A DNA stretch of 64,000 nucleotides from Xanthomonas sp. DAR 80977 (GCF_041240605.1 NZ_CP162487.1:496001-560000), one strand, 5' to 3'. Shown: positions 17,871 to 26,950, numbered from the stretch's first letter. Numbers and translations are program-made. The notes: a model not told the origin generated them from the sequence alone.

Positions 17871-19318
17871 GCGCGCGTTCGCAATGCCTGCTGGCCCTGG
17901 CCTGCTGCGCGGCGCTGGCCGGCTGCAGCATGGCCCCGCACTACGTCCGTCCGGCCGCGCCGGTCCCGTCGCGGTTCGGCAACGCGGCCATCGCCACGCC
18001 CGGCGCCGGCGACGCGGCGCCGGCCTTGCCGGACTGGCGCGCGGTGTTCCTGGATCCGCGCCTGCGCCAGGTCATCGCGCTGGGCCTGGACAACAACCGC
18101 GACCTGCGCGTGGCCATGCTCGACATCGACAAGGCGCGCGCGCAGTACCGGATCCAGCGCGCGGCGCTGGCGCCGTCGCTGGACGCCGCCGCCAGCAGCA
18201 GCCGCCAGCGCACCAGCGCCAGCGCCAGCACCAGCGACACCGGCACCGCGCAGGTCGGCAGCAGCGACACGCTGCAGGTCGGCATCAGCAGCTGGGAGCT
18301 GGACCTGTTCGGCCGCGTGCGCAGTCTCAAGGACGAAGCGCTGGAAACCTGGCTGGCCAGTGCCGAGACGCAGCGCAGCGTGCGCCTGAGCCTGATCGGC
18401 GAGATCGCCGACGACTGGCTCGCGGTCGGCGCCGACCAGCAACTGCTGGCCCTGGCGCAGCAGACCCTGGAGAGCCAGGAGCAGACCCTGCGGCGTAGCC
18501 GCGACCAGCACGACAACGGCATCGGCTCCGGCCTGGACCTGGCGCAGATCCAGAGCAGCGTGGAAGCGGCGCGGGTCGACGTGGCCCGCGACGCCACCCA
18601 GCTCGCCCAGGCCCGCGACGCGCTGCAACTGGTGGTCGGCGCGCCGGTGGACGCGGCGCTGCTGGCCGGCGCCGATGCGGTCGACGGCAGCGTGGCGCTG
18701 GCGCCGGTGCCGGCGCAGCTGGATGCCGCGGTGCTGCTGCAGCGTCCCGACGTGCTCGCCGCCGAGCATGCGCTGAAGGCGGCCAACGCCGACATCGGCG
18801 CCGCCCGCGCGGCGTTCTTCCCGACCCTGACCCTGACCGCGTCCACCGGGCGCAGCAGCGACGCGCTGTCCACGCTGTTCTCGGCCGGCGCGCGGACCTG
18901 GTCGTTCGTGCCCAACCTCACCGCGCCGATCTTCCATGCCGGTGCGCTGAAGGCATCGCTGGACGTCTCCAGGATCGGCAAGGACATCGCCGTGGCGCAA
19001 TACGAGAAGGCCATCCAGAGCGCCTTCGGCGACGTCGCCGACGCGCTGGCGCAGCGCGACCACATCGACGCGCAGCTGACCGCGCAACGCGCGCTGGTGG
19101 AGGCCACGCGGCGCAGCCACACGCTGGCCGAGGCGCGCTACCGCGCCGGCGTGGACGACTACCTGCAGGTGCTGGACGCGCAGCGTTCGCTGTACGCCGC
19201 GCAGCAGGACCTGATCGGCTTGCGGCTGCAGGACGACAGCAACCGGGTCGCGCTGTACACGGCGCTCGGCGGCGGCGCGGATGCGGGCGCGGCAGGCCCC
19301 GCATCGTCAGATCGATGA
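17867..19318 (+). CDS. outer-membrane efflux channel lipoprotein, OprM/NodT family
   Basis: 483 residues. The signal peptide ends in lipobox ALAGC (Cys20), followed by the family opening MAPHYVRPAAPVP. Two outer-membrane-factor repeats are visible (ISSWELDLFGRVRSLKDEAL; later FPTLTLTASTG and YRAGVDDYLQVLDAQRSLY). Together with the two upstream genes it completes a tripartite pump. The long open frame to its left in the same phase is a shadow of the adaptor and pump genes. Confidence 0.93.
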   Translation: MSARSQCLLALACCAALAGCSMAPHYVRPAAPVPSRFGNAAIATPGAGDAAPALPDWRAVFLDPRLRQVIALGLDNNRDLRVAMLDIDKARAQYRIQRAALAPSLDAAASSSRQRTSASASTSDTGTAQVGSSDTLQVGISSWELDLFGRVRSLKDEALETWLASAETQRSVRLSLIGEIADDWLAVGADQQLLALAQQTLESQEQTLRRSRDQHDNGIGSGLDLAQIQSSVEAARVDVARDATQLAQARDALQLVVGAPVDAALLAGADAVDGSVALAPVPAQLDAAVLLQRPDVLAAEHALKAANADIGAARAAFFPTLTLTASTGRSSDALSTLFSAGARTWSFVPNLTAPIFHAGALKASLDVSRIGKDIAVAQYEKAIQSAFGDVADALAQRDHIDAQLTAQRALVEATRRSHTLAEARYRAGVDDYLQVLDAQRSLYAAQQDLIGLRLQDDSNRVALYTALGGGADAGAAGPASSDR

Positions 19319-19396
19319 ACGCAGGGCCGATGCGACGCATCGACCCGCGTGGCGCGTGGTCGGCGTAGATTCGAGCCAGCCCAAGCCGATGCCATT

Positions 19397-19462
19397 TGTG
19401 GGAGCGACTTCAGTCGCGACGCGCCTTCCCGGTAACGCCCGTCGCGACTGAAGTCGCTCCCA
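19397..19462 (+). repeat. REPIN downstream of the RND operon
   Basis: TGTGGGAGCGACTTCAGTCG with its inverted partner 66 bases in all; the arms differ slightly at the inner edge (GACGCGCC versus GGCGTTAC read in). It lies 79 bases after the channel gene, again at the end of a transcription unit. The remaining bases up to 19584 show no gene. Confidence 0.82.
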
Positions 19463-19584
19463 GGTGTCTAGCGAGCTGGCGGTGCCAGCGACCGCGAGAT
19501 CCCGTCGTCGCGCAAGGCGTTCATCCTTGCCGTGACCAGCGCCAGGTCACTCGCGCGAAGCGCGGGTTCGCAACGCAGCGATGC

Positions 19585-20397
19585 CTAGGCGTCGGCGCGG
19601 ATCAGCTGCCGGAATACCTCATCCAGCGCCCGTGGATCGCCGCTGCCGGCCGCCAGGCGCGGTGCGGCGGCACCCATGCGCGCCAGTTCGGCATCCAGGA
19701 AATCGCTGATCGCCGGCACCCGTGGCCCGTCCTCGATTTCCGCGGCGACGCGCTTCTTCGCCAGCAAGGCGTCGATGGCCTCGCGCAGCGGTCCCGACGG
19801 CAGCAGCGCCTGCAGCAGCAGTTCGAAGGCCATCGGCGGCATCCCGTGCCCGCGTTCGATCCACTGGCAGGCCAGCACCGGGCGCAGCACGTACAGGTAC
19901 TTCTTGGTGCGGATGCGCTCGCCGCGCAGATAGCCGCGGTAGTTGCTCCTGGCCATGTTGAAGTAGTGCCACCAGGTGCCCAGCGGCGAATAGAACGCGC
20001 GCGCCATCTCCAGCAGCGCGGCGCTGGCGGCCGCATCCTGGCGATAGACCAGCGGCGACTGCAGCCATTCCAGCAGCGTCGGGTTGGACTTGGACACCAG
20101 CCGCAGCGCCTTGCGCAGATCCCAGCCGCTGACGTCCAGGTCGTCGGCGATCGGCAGTTCGATCACGTCGCGCTGCGCCTCGCCCGGCCCGGTGCGTTCG
20201 TTGACGGTCAGGTACCAGTGCGGCCGGTGCACATAGACGAAGCGCGCATCGTAGTCGCTGTCGGGCGAGGAAAAGCCCCAGCCGCGGCTGCCGGATTCGC
20301 AGGCGAGCAGGATGCGCACGGCGTGGTCGCGCTCGATATCGCGCAAGGCGTCGAGCACGGCGGCGCGCTTGTCCGCCGCGAGCGGGTGGATGTCCAT
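19585..20397 (-). CDS. predicted nucleotidyltransferase
   Basis: 270 residues. The N-terminal nucleotidyltransferase motif is clear: ESGSRGWGFSSPDSDYD, with GS at 36-37 and metal-binding DxD at 48-50. The C-terminal half (HYFNMARSNYRGYLRGERIR, KKYLYVLRPVLACQWIE) matches a widespread uncharacterised family of stand-alone nucleotidyltransferases of phage and bacteria. Target is unknown. It is transcribed behind mnmG with a 49-base gap, so it may be co-expressed. Confidence 0.8.
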   Translation of the reverse strand: MDIHPLAADKRAAVLDALRDIERDHAVRILLACESGSRGWGFSSPDSDYDARFVYVHRPHWYLTVNERTGPGEAQRDVIELPIADDLDVSGWDLRKALRLVSKSNPTLLEWLQSPLVYRQDAAASAALLEMARAFYSPLGTWWHYFNMARSNYRGYLRGERIRTKKYLYVLRPVLACQWIERGHGMPPMAFELLLQALLPSGPLREAIDALLAKKRVAAEIEDGPRVPAISDFLDAELARMGAAAPRLAAGSGDPRALDEVFRQLIRADA

Positions 20398-20446
20398 GGC
20401 CTGCCGTCCTGGGATGGGGCGGGACAGGATGCCGCCGCGCCGCCGC

Positions 20447-22336
20447 CTACGCTACCCGGCTGCGCCGCGCGCGCTCCAGGTGCACCAGCAGCAGCGAGAT
20501 CGCCGCCGGGGTCATGCCGGGAATGCGCTGCGCCTGGCCCACGCTCTGCGGGCGCACCCGCTGCAGCTTCTGCTGCACCTCGGCCGACAGCCCGCGCACC
20601 TGCGCGTAGTCGAAGGCCTCGGGAATCGGCGTGTCCTCGTGGCGCTGCTGGCGCGCGATCTCGTCGCGCTGGCGGTCCAGGTAGCCGGCGTACTTGATGC
20701 CGATCTCGACCTGCTCGGCGACCTGCGCGTCGTCCACGCCCGGGCCCAGCGACGGCACCCGCATCAGCGCCGCGTAGTCCAGCTCCGGGCGCTTGATCAG
20801 GTCGAGCACGGTGGTCTCGCGGCTCACCGCCACGCCCAGCGTCGCGGCGACCTCGCGGCCCAGCGCATTGCCCGGCGTGGCCCACAGCGCGCGCAGCCGC
20901 GCGTTCTCCCGCACCACCGCCTCCTGCTTGGCCTGGAAGCGCGCCCAGCGCGCCTCGCCGACCAGGCCCAGGTCGTGGCCGATGCCGGTCAGGCGCGCGT
21001 CGGCGTTGTCCTCGCGCAGCTGCAGCCGGTATTCGGCGCGGCTGGTGAACATGCGGTACGGCTCGGTGGTGCCGTGGGTGATCAGGTCGTCGATCAGCAC
21101 GCCGATGTAGGCCTGGTCGCGGCGCGGTGTCCACGGCTCCAGCCCGCGCACCTGGCGCGCGGCGTTGAGCCCGGCGATCAGGCCCTGCGCGGCCGCTTCC
21201 TCGTAGCCGGTGGTGCCGTTGATCTGGCCGGCGAAGAACAGCCCGGGCATCGCCTTGGTCTCCAGCGAGGCTTTCAGCCCGCGCGGGTCGAAGAAGTCGT
21301 ACTCGATCGCGTAGCCGGGGCGGGTGATGTGGGCGCGCTCGAAGCCGCGGATCGAGCGCACCAGTTCCAGCTGCACGTCGAACGGCAGCGAGGTGGAGAT
21401 GCCGTTGGGGTAGATCTCGGCCACGTCCAGGCCTTCGGGCTCGACGAAGATCTGGTGGCTGGCCTTCTCGGCGAAGCGCACCACCTTGTCCTCGATCGAG
21501 GGGCAGTAGCGCGGGCCGATGCCCTCGATCTGCCCGGTGTACAGCGGCGAGCGGTCCAGCGCGCCGCGGATGAGCTCATGGGTGCGCTCGGTGGTATGGG
21601 TGATCCAGCACGAGACCTGGCGCGGATGCTCGGCGACCGCGCCCATGAACGACATCACCGGCAGCGGATCGTCGCCGGGCTGCTCCTCCATCGCCGCGTA
21701 GTCCAGGCTGCGCCCGTCGATGCGCGGCGGGGTACCGGTCTTGAGCCGGTCCACGCCGAAGCGGCCGTCGCGCAGCGTCTGCGCCAGCGCGGTGGCCGGC
21801 GGGTCGCCGGCGCGGCCGCCGGCGTACTGGGTCTGGCCGATGTGGATCTTGCCGGCCAGGAAGGTGCCGGCGGTCAGCACCACCGCCGCCGCCTCGAAGC
21901 GCAGGCCGGTCTGGGTGACGGCGCCGCGCACGCGCTCGCCCTCCACGATCAGCGCGTCCACCGCGGCCTGGAACAGGGTCAGGTTCGGCTGCGCCTCGAC
22001 CAGGCGCCGGATCGCGCTGCGGTACAGGCTGCGGTCGGCCTGGCAGCGGGTGGCGCGCACCGCCGGGCCCTTGGACGCGTTGAGCGTGCGCCACTGGATC
22101 CCGGCCAGGTCGGCGGCATGCGCCATCGCCCCGCCCAGCGCGTCGATCTCCTTGACCAGGTGGCCCTTGCCGATGCCGCCGATGGCCGGGTTGCAGCTCA
22201 TCGCGCCCACCGTCTCCACGTTGTGGGTCAGCAGCAGGGTGCGCGCGCCGGCGCGCGCGGAGGCCAGCGCCGCCTCGGTGCCGGCATGGCCGCCGCCGAT
22301 CACGATGACGTCGTAGCGGTAGAAGGAATCGCTCAT
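20447..22336 (-). CDS. mnmG: tRNA uridine 5-carboxymethylaminomethyl modification enzyme MnmG
   Basis: With MnmE, builds cmnm5U at the wobble position of several tRNAs. 629 residues, the usual length. N-terminal FAD-binding motif [10 protein letters not shown] (14-23), followed by [20 protein letters not shown], the GidA signature; C-terminal helical domain [20 protein letters not shown] for MnmE contact. The start at 22336 is set by family conservation; the frame runs on upstream without resemblance. Also known as gidA. Confidence 0.97.
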   Translation of the reverse strand: MSDSFYRYDVIVIGGGHAGTEAALASARAGARTLLLTHNVETVGAMSCNPAIGGIGKGHLVKEIDALGGAMAHAADLAGIQWRTLNASKGPAVRATRCQADRSLYRSAIRRLVEAQPNLTLFQAAVDALIVEGERVRGAVTQTGLRFEAAAVVLTAGTFLAGKIHIGQTQYAGGRAGDPPATALAQTLRDGRFGVDRLKTGTPPRIDGRSLDYAAMEEQPGDDPLPVMSFMGAVAEHPRQVSCWITHTTERTHELIRGALDRSPLYTGQIEGIGPRYCPSIEDKVVRFAEKASHQIFVEPEGLDVAEIYPNGISTSLPFDVQLELVRSIRGFERAHITRPGYAIEYDFFDPRGLKASLETKAMPGLFFAGQINGTTGYEEAAAQGLIAGLNAARQVRGLEPWTPRRDQAYIGVLIDDLITHGTTEPYRMFTSRAEYRLQLREDNADARLTGIGHDLGLVGEARWARFQAKQEAVVRENARLRALWATPGNALGREVAATLGVAVSRETTVLDLIKRPELDYAALMRVPSLGPGVDDAQVAEQVEIGIKYAGYLDRQRDEIARQQRHEDTPIPEAFDYAQVRGLSAEVQQKLQRVRPQSVGQAQRIPGMTPAAISLLLVHLERARRSRVA

Positions 22337-22451
22337 CGGGGACTCGTCAGCCGGGCCGCAGGGACCGGAATGGGCGCGCCCGCGGGGTCGCGAGCGCCGG
22401 AAAACGGTAATTTTAGCGTTTGCATCACAGTTTGCGGATTCGGCACTAAAG

Positions 22452-22468
22452 TTGGCACGCCATCTGCA
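22452..22468 (+). promoter_or_regulatory. predicted sigma-54 promoter (-24/-12)
   Basis: TTGGCACG-CCAT-CTGCA: the -24 element matches the YTGGCACG consensus exactly, the spacing is right, and the -12 element differs from TTGCW by one base. A start near 22479 is predicted. Two direct GTTTGC copies 12 bases apart (22418-22423, 22430-22435) lie just upstream. The promoter points away from mnmG toward a structured, terminator-ended segment. Confidence 0.7.
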
Positions 22469-22478
22469 GATATCCCTA

Positions 22479-22595
22479 CTGCACCCAACGTGGCATTGCG
22501 TCAGGGGCGTACGACTGGAATTGGAACAGGGGCCAGTCACGCGCACGTTGGGGGAGCTGGGGGCCGGTAGTCGGGGGACTGCCGGCCCTTTTTTT
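22479..22595 (+). ncRNA. candidate sigma-54-dependent small RNA
   Basis: About 117 bases from the predicted start to the T-run. The outer stem is CCCAACGTG (22484-22492) with CACGTTGGG (22544-22552). Inside it GCGT-AC-GACTGG (22507-22518) pairs with CCAGTC-ACGC (22533-22542). A 12-pair terminator ends it. No open frame with a ribosome binding site fits. GGA triplets are exposed in the apical loop (22517-22519, 22523-22525), the linker (22553-22555) and next to the terminator loop, as in CsrA/RsmA-titrating RNAs; that role is a guess. Confidence 0.6.
22561..22595 (+). terminator. strong Rho-independent terminator of the small RNA
   Basis: GGGCCGGTAGTC pairs with GACTGCCGGCCC (12 pairs, one G-U) around a GGGG loop, followed by seven T. 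Confidence 0.9.
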
Positions 22596-22641
22596 ATGCC
22601 CGCGATCCGGGCCCGACGCCAGCAACCGCAAGGCCCGAACG

Positions 22642-22675
22642 CGAAAAGCCCCGGCGGACCGGGGCTTTTCGTTTT
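22642..22675 (+). terminator. second Rho-independent terminator
   Basis: CGAAAAGCCCCGG pairs perfectly with CCGGGGCTTTTCG around a CGGA tetraloop, then TTTT. It is a back-up to the terminator 50 bases upstream or ends a separate short transcript. The bases from here to 22838 show no gene. Confidence 0.8.
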
Positions 22676-22838
22676 AGGCGCCGACGCCCGACAGGGCCGG
22701 AACAGGGGGGATCCAGATTTCCCTGTCGGACATCGACATAGACGGTGGGGCGATCCCTAGCGGGTCATAAAGCGACGCAGGCGGTCACCCCGTACGACGT
22801 AGAGTGCGTCTTGTGGCCGCGTGAAATCAAGCCTTTTC

Positions 22839-23372
22839 TTAGGGTTCTAGTGTGCGCTTGGTCCCATTGCTGCGACCCAGATTGCCGGGCCGGGGCGCGG
22901 CCGGACGCTGCGTCGCCGCAGGCCGCGGCGCGCTGGCCGGACGCGGCTGCATCGACTGCGGGCGCGGACCGGCGTTGGCGGCATCGGGGCGGCGCAGCCG
23001 GTCCATGTCGCGCCACGGCGACTTGACCCGGTCGCCACCGCCGATGGCCGGCGGCGGCGGGCGGTCCGGCGGGCGGCCGTTGTCGTCGGGACGCGGGCGC
23101 GGCGGCGGACGATGCCGCGGCGGGCCGTAGTAGTCGCGGTAGTAGTACGGGCCGCCGTAGCCGTAGTAGCCATAGCCGTAGTAGCCCGCGCCGTAGCCGT
23201 AGGGCACGGCGCCGTAGGGCGCGTAGTAGCCGTCGGAATAGCCGGCCGGGTAGCGGTACTCGACCGACGGCGCGCCGCGGTAGTAGCCGCCGCCGCTGTC
23301 GGCATAGTCGTAGGTGGCGCAGCCACCCAGCGTGGCCAGCAGTCCAGCGGCCAAGATCAGGCGCATGTTCAT
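22839..23372 (-). CDS. Tyr/Gly- and Arg/Pro-rich lipoprotein
   Basis: 177 residues. Signal peptide MNMRLILAAGLLATLGGC with lipobox LGGC (Cys18), so it should be a lipoprotein. Residues about 20-85 are a low-complexity Tyr/Gly/Pro stretch (YGYGAGYYGYGYYGYGGPYY), followed by an Arg/Pro/Asp-rich tail. No enzyme motif is seen. Such sequences often bind cell wall or nucleic acid, but nothing here proves it. Divergent from the dehydratase gene, with a 165-base AT-richer control region between. Confidence 0.75.
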   Translation of the reverse strand: MNMRLILAAGLLATLGGCATYDYADSGGGYYRGAPSVEYRYPAGYSDGYYAPYGAVPYGYGAGYYGYGYYGYGGPYYYRDYYGPPRHRPPPRPRPDDNGRPPDRPPPPAIGGGDRVKSPWRDMDRLRRPDAANAGPRPQSMQPRPASAPRPAATQRPAAPRPGNLGRSNGTKRTLEP

Positions 23373-23537
23373 GGCGAATCCTCTCCCTGAGGCTGACTGA
23401 CAGGTTCGGCGCGTTGCATTGAATGCCCCCTTAACTCGCTTCGTCGGTGATTGAACGCTTAAGTCGCGCGCAACGGTTGCGTTGCGCCGGCAGCCGGCGA
23501 CACCGCGAGCGTGAGGCGATACGTTAACCTTTCGCGC

Positions 23538-24497
23538 ATGTTCTCATCTTCACTGCCCGTTTTCGCCGATGTGACGGCGGCGGCCGCGCGGATCGCGCCG
23601 CACGCCCAGGTCACCCCGGTCCTGCGCTCGCAGGCGCTGGACGCGTTGACCGGCGCCAGCCTGCACTTCAAGGCCGAGCACCTGCAGCGCGGCGGCGCGT
23701 TCAAGTTCCGCGGTGCCTGCAACGCGGTTTGGGCGCTGAGCCAGGCGCAGGCGGCGCGCGGCGTGGTCACCCATTCCTCCGGCAACCATGGCGCGGCATT
23801 GGCGCAGGCCGCGCTGACCCGCGGCATCGGCTGCCACGTGGTGGTGCCGGAAGGGGCGGTGGCGGCCAAGCTGGCCAATATCGCCCGCCATGGCGCGACC
23901 CTGTGGCGCTGCGAGGCCGGCATCGCCGCACGCGAGGCGATGTGCGCGCAGGTGCAGCAGCAGACCGGCGCGACCCTGGTGCATCCCTACGCCGACCCCG
24001 CGGTGATCGCCGGCCAGGGCACGGCGACGCTGGAATTGCTCGGCGCCAGCGGCCCGCTGGACCTGCTGGTGGTGCCGGTCGGCGGCGGCGGCCTGGCCGC
24101 CGGCAGCCGCCTGGCGCTGTCGGCGCTGGCCCCGCAGGCGCGCCTGCTGCTGGCCGAGCCGGCCGGCGCCGCCGACACCGCGCGTTCGCTGGCGGCCGGC
24201 GCGCTGCGCCTGGATTTCGTCCCGGACACCGTCTGCGACGGCCTGCGCGGCACCCTGGGCGCGCCGAACTTCGCGCTGCTGCACGGCCAGGCCGAGACCA
24301 TCGTGGTCGAGGACGCCGCGACCGTGGCGGCGATGCGGCTGCTGTGGCAGGTGCTCAAGCAGGTGGTGGAGCCGTCCTCGGCGATCGCGCTGGCGGCGGT
24401 GCTGGCCCAGCCCGAGCGCTTCGCCGGGCGCCGGGTCGGGGTGCTCCTGTCCGGCGGCAACGTCGACCTCGACGCCTTGCCGTGGGGCGCCGCTTGA
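23538..24497 (+). CDS. PLP-dependent serine/threonine dehydratase-family enzyme
   Basis: 319 residues of the tryptophan-synthase-beta (fold type II) superfamily. The PLP Schiff-base lysine is in GGAFKFRGACNA (Lys56), the substrate loop is SSGNHGAALA and the phosphate cup is VGGGGLAAG. C-terminal LLSGGNVDLDAL is typical of the catabolic threonine dehydratase and serine racemase group. No regulatory ACT domain is present, so it is not the biosynthetic IlvA. It could deaminate L-serine/threonine or racemise serine. A GTG at 23511 would add nine residues; the ATG at 23538 is preferred by family length. Confidence 0.82.
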   Translation: MFSSSLPVFADVTAAAARIAPHAQVTPVLRSQALDALTGASLHFKAEHLQRGGAFKFRGACNAVWALSQAQAARGVVTHSSGNHGAALAQAALTRGIGCHVVVPEGAVAAKLANIARHGATLWRCEAGIAAREAMCAQVQQQTGATLVHPYADPAVIAGQGTATLELLGASGPLDLLVVPVGGGGLAAGSRLALSALAPQARLLLAEPAGAADTARSLAAGALRLDFVPDTVCDGLRGTLGAPNFALLHGQAETIVVEDAATVAAMRLLWQVLKQVVEPSSAIALAAVLAQPERFAGRRVGVLLSGGNVDLDALPWGAA

Positions 24498-25099
24498 CGC
24501 CGCGCCGGCGCCGCGGCTGGCTCGGCTGGCTGGGTCGGCTGGGTGCGGTGCTGGGCCTGTGGCTGCTGGGCGTGGCGATCTACATCGTCTGGGTCGGCGA
24601 CCGCGACCAGGCGGCGCCGGCCGACGCGATCATCGTGCTCGGCGCGGCCGCCTACGACGCCAAGCCCTCGCCGGTGTTCGAGGAGCGCATCCGCCATGGC
24701 CTGGACCTGTACCAGCGCGGCTACGCGCCGACCCTGATCTTCACCGGCGGCTTCGGCGGCAATGGCGCGCGCTTCGCCGAGTCGCAGGTGGCGCGCCGCT
24801 ACGCGCTGCGCCACGACGTGCCGGCCGACGCGATCCTGATCGAGACCGTCTCGCGCACCACCCGGCAGAACCTGATCCAGGCGCGCCAGCTGATGCGCAG
24901 CCACGGCCTGCACCGGGCGATCATCGTCAGCGATCCGCTGCACATGGCGCGCGCGCTGCGCCTGTGCCGCGAGCTGCAGATCGACGCGCTGGCGTCCTCG
25001 ACCCCGAGCACCCGCTTCCGCAGCTTCCAGACCCGCTGGCGCTTCCTGCTGCAGGAGGTCTACTTCTTCCATCGCGATCTGGTGGCGCCCGGCGCCTGA
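24494..25099 (+). CDS. YdcF/SanA-family (DUF218) membrane-anchored protein
   Basis: 201 residues from a TTG that overlaps the stop of the dehydratase gene (TTGA); a GTG at 24482 is an alternative. One N-terminal membrane segment (LGAVLGLWLLGVAIYIVWVG) after an Arg-rich cytoplasmic start, then the DUF218 fold: AIIVLGAAAYD, IFTGGFGGNGARFAES, ETVSRTTRQNLIQARQLM, IIVSDPLHMARAL. Family members influence envelope integrity and vancomycin sensitivity; the biochemical role is unknown. Confidence 0.8.
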   Translation: MTPRRRRGWLGWLGRLGAVLGLWLLGVAIYIVWVGDRDQAAPADAIIVLGAAAYDAKPSPVFEERIRHGLDLYQRGYAPTLIFTGGFGGNGARFAESQVARRYALRHDVPADAILIETVSRTTRQNLIQARQLMRSHGLHRAIIVSDPLHMARALRLCRELQIDALASSTPSTRFRSFQTRWRFLLQEVYFFHRDLVAPGA

Positions 25100-25149
25100 G
25101 CGCGTCCGGCGCCGTATCATGGGCGTCCCCAGGGCATGAGGTGGTGGCG

Positions 25150-25578
25150 ATGAAGATCGACGGGACCCGTGAGCAAGACCGCGCCATCGAACTGGTGCTG
25201 GCCTACTACGACGCATTCAACCGTGGCGACTGGGCGGCGATGCTCGACAAGCTGACCGACGACGTCGCGCACGACCTCAACCAGGGCGCGCGCGAGGTGG
25301 GCAAGGACACCTTCGCCGCGTTCCTGCAGCGGATGAACGCCAGCTACCGCGAGCAGCTGCGCGACATCGTGGTGCTGGGCGGGCAGGACGGCCGCCGCGC
25401 CGCCGCCGAATACGTGGTGCACGGCGAATACCACCACACCGACGAGGGCCTGCCGCCGGCGCGCGGGCAGACCTACGTGCTGCCGGGCGGGGCATTCTTC
25501 GACATCCGCGACGGCAAGATCGCCCGGGTCAGCAACTACTACAACCTGCAGGACTGGATCGATCAGGTGTCGGTCTGA
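25150..25578 (+). CDS. SnoaL/NTF2-like ketosteroid-isomerase-related protein
   Basis: 142 residues, a single cone-shaped NTF2-like domain: VLAYYDAFNRGDWAAMLDKL at the start, then VAHDLNQGAREVGKDTFAAFL, ending FFDIRDGKIARVSNYYNLQDW. It resembles the steroid-isomerase-related group, whose substrates are unknown. It stands alone 50 bases after the YdcF gene and 117 bases before a REPIN. Confidence 0.8.
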   Translation: MKIDGTREQDRAIELVLAYYDAFNRGDWAAMLDKLTDDVAHDLNQGAREVGKDTFAAFLQRMNASYREQLRDIVVLGGQDGRRAAAEYVVHGEYHHTDEGLPPARGQTYVLPGGAFFDIRDGKIARVSNYYNLQDWIDQVSV

Positions 25579-25695
25579 GCGACGGTCGAACTTAGCAGCG
25601 CGTGCCGCGGTAGAGCTGCGGCCGTTGCACCTGTCGAAGGCCGGCAATGGCGCGGGCTGCGCGTAGTCGACGCAGCGTTTGCAATCGGCGAAACG

Positions 25696-25765
25696 CTGCA
25701 GGAGCGGCGTCAGCCGCGACGGGCGCTACCGGTAACGCCTGTCGCGGCTGACGCCGCTCCTGCAG
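25696..25765 (+). repeat. REPIN, GCGGCG variant
   Basis: A 70-base inverted repeat, CTGCAGGAGCGGCGTCAGCC with its complement. The hairpin core is GCGGC-GTCA-GCCGC rather than GCGACT-TC-AGTCGC, so both arms changed together. It lies between convergent genes. Confidence 0.85.
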
Positions 25766-25796
25766 GTGGCGCCACCCGCAGCGAGGATGCTTTCGC

Positions 25797-26687
25797 TCAA
25801 TCGCCGCGGCGACGGATCGGGATCGCCGACACCGGCACCGCGGCGATCTCGCTGCCGCCTTCGCGGATCGGCGCGCCCGGCGGCGGCGCCCAGGCGTGGG
25901 CATAGATCACTTCCCAGCTGCTCGGCAGCGTGCCGTCGGCGTTGCGCAGCGGCTCGTAGGCGGCGCTGGCGGCGGCGAAGCGGCCGCGTCCGGTCAGCGT
26001 GTGGCGGCGCGCGTGCAGCGCGTTGGTCGCGCCGATCGCGCGCAGTTCGCGCATCAGCGCGGCCAGGTCGGGATAGGTGAGGGTGAACAGGTCGCGGTCC
26101 AGCACCGGGTCGCGGAAGCCGGACAGCATCAGCGCATCGCCGAACTGCGCGATCGGCGCGAAGCGGCTCACATGCGGCGCCTCGCGGTCGGCGTGCGCGA
26201 ACGCCTCGCGCAGTTCGACCAGCGTGTCCGGGCCGAAGCTGGAGCACAGCAGCAGGCCGCCGGGCTTGAGCACGCGGCGGAAACCGGCGAACACCGCCGG
26301 CAGGTCCTCGACCCATTGCAGGCACAGGTTGCTGAAGATCACATCGACGCTGTGCTCGGCCAGCGGCAGCGCGCGCGCGTCGGCGCAGACGCGGCCGAAC
26401 GGCTTCCACCAGCCGGCCTGGCGCTTGGCCTGCTGCAGCATCGGCAGCGCCTGGTCGAGCGCGATCACCTGCGCGCGCGGCCAGCGCTTCTTCATCGTCG
26501 CGGCGGCATGCGCGGGGCCGCTGCCCACGTCCAGCACCACCTGCGGCACGCGGTCGCCGAGATAGTCCAGCGATTCCAGCAGGCGCTTCTCGACCTCGTG
26601 CTGCAGGGCGGCGGCGGCATCGTAGCTGGCCGCGGCGCGCGAGAACGCGCGGCGGATGTGGTTGGCATCGAACGAAGAAGGATCCAT
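25797..26687 (-). CDS. bioC: malonyl-ACP O-methyltransferase BioC
   Basis: 296 residues. Methylates malonyl-ACP so that fatty-acid synthesis can build the pimeloyl chain of biotin. SAM-binding motif I VLDVGSGPAH (51-60), motif VIALDQALPML and the post-motif SNLCLQWVEDLPAVF are typical; N-terminal ANHIRRAFSRAAASYD is a BioC hallmark. The start at 26687 is the family start. Downstream of bioB-bioF-bioH on the same strand but separated from bioH by repeats and an SDR gene, so it may have its own promoter. Confidence 0.9.
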   Translation of the reverse strand: MDPSSFDANHIRRAFSRAAASYDAAAALQHEVEKRLLESLDYLGDRVPQVVLDVGSGPAHAAATMKKRWPRAQVIALDQALPMLQQAKRQAGWWKPFGRVCADARALPLAEHSVDVIFSNLCLQWVEDLPAVFAGFRRVLKPGGLLLCSSFGPDTLVELREAFAHADREAPHVSRFAPIAQFGDALMLSGFRDPVLDRDLFTLTYPDLAALMRELRAIGATNALHARRHTLTGRGRFAAASAAYEPLRNADGTLPSSWEVIYAHAWAPPPGAPIREGGSEIAAVPVSAIPIRRRGD

Positions 26688-26756
26688 CGGCGCATTATCG
26701 CCGGCCGCCATGCGCGACGGCCAGCCGCATCGCGCAGCGCCGCCCGCGCAACCTCG

Positions 26757-26950
26757 TCCGCGCTTCAGTCTGTAACGAACTCCTTGACGCGCGCCGCAGC
26801 GACCGCGCGCAGCCACCCATCCCCACTCCCGAATCCCCAATCCCGGCTCTTCCGCGCTTCAGTCTGCAGCGCCCCCCAGGACGCGCGCCGCAGCGACCGC
26901 GCACAGCCACCCATACCAATCCCGAATCCCGAATCCCCAATCCCAGCTCT
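26757..26950 (+). repeat. tandem 94/100-base duplication containing CCCGAATCCC tracts
   Basis: Two direct copies (26757-26850 and 26851-26950). Each begins TCCGCGCTTCAGTCTG, contains GCGCGCCGCAGCGACCGCGC followed by CAGCCACCCAT, and ends in a run of CCCGAATCCC/CCCAATCCC units then GGCTCT or AGCTCT. The second copy has one extra CCCGAAT unit. It lies between bioC and the SDR gene. Confidence 0.85.

Noticed and set aside
13325..19318. A single 1997-codon ORF across the RND operon
   Set aside because: Only its last 483 codons (from 17867) encode a real protein. The rest is the alternate frame of the adaptor and pump genes, Arg/Gly/Ala-rich as expected for GC-rich shadows.
22452..22760. Forward ORF (102 codons) from 22452 over the small-RNA region
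   Set aside because: It starts at a codon inside the sigma-54 promoter, has no ribosome binding site, and runs through two strong terminators.
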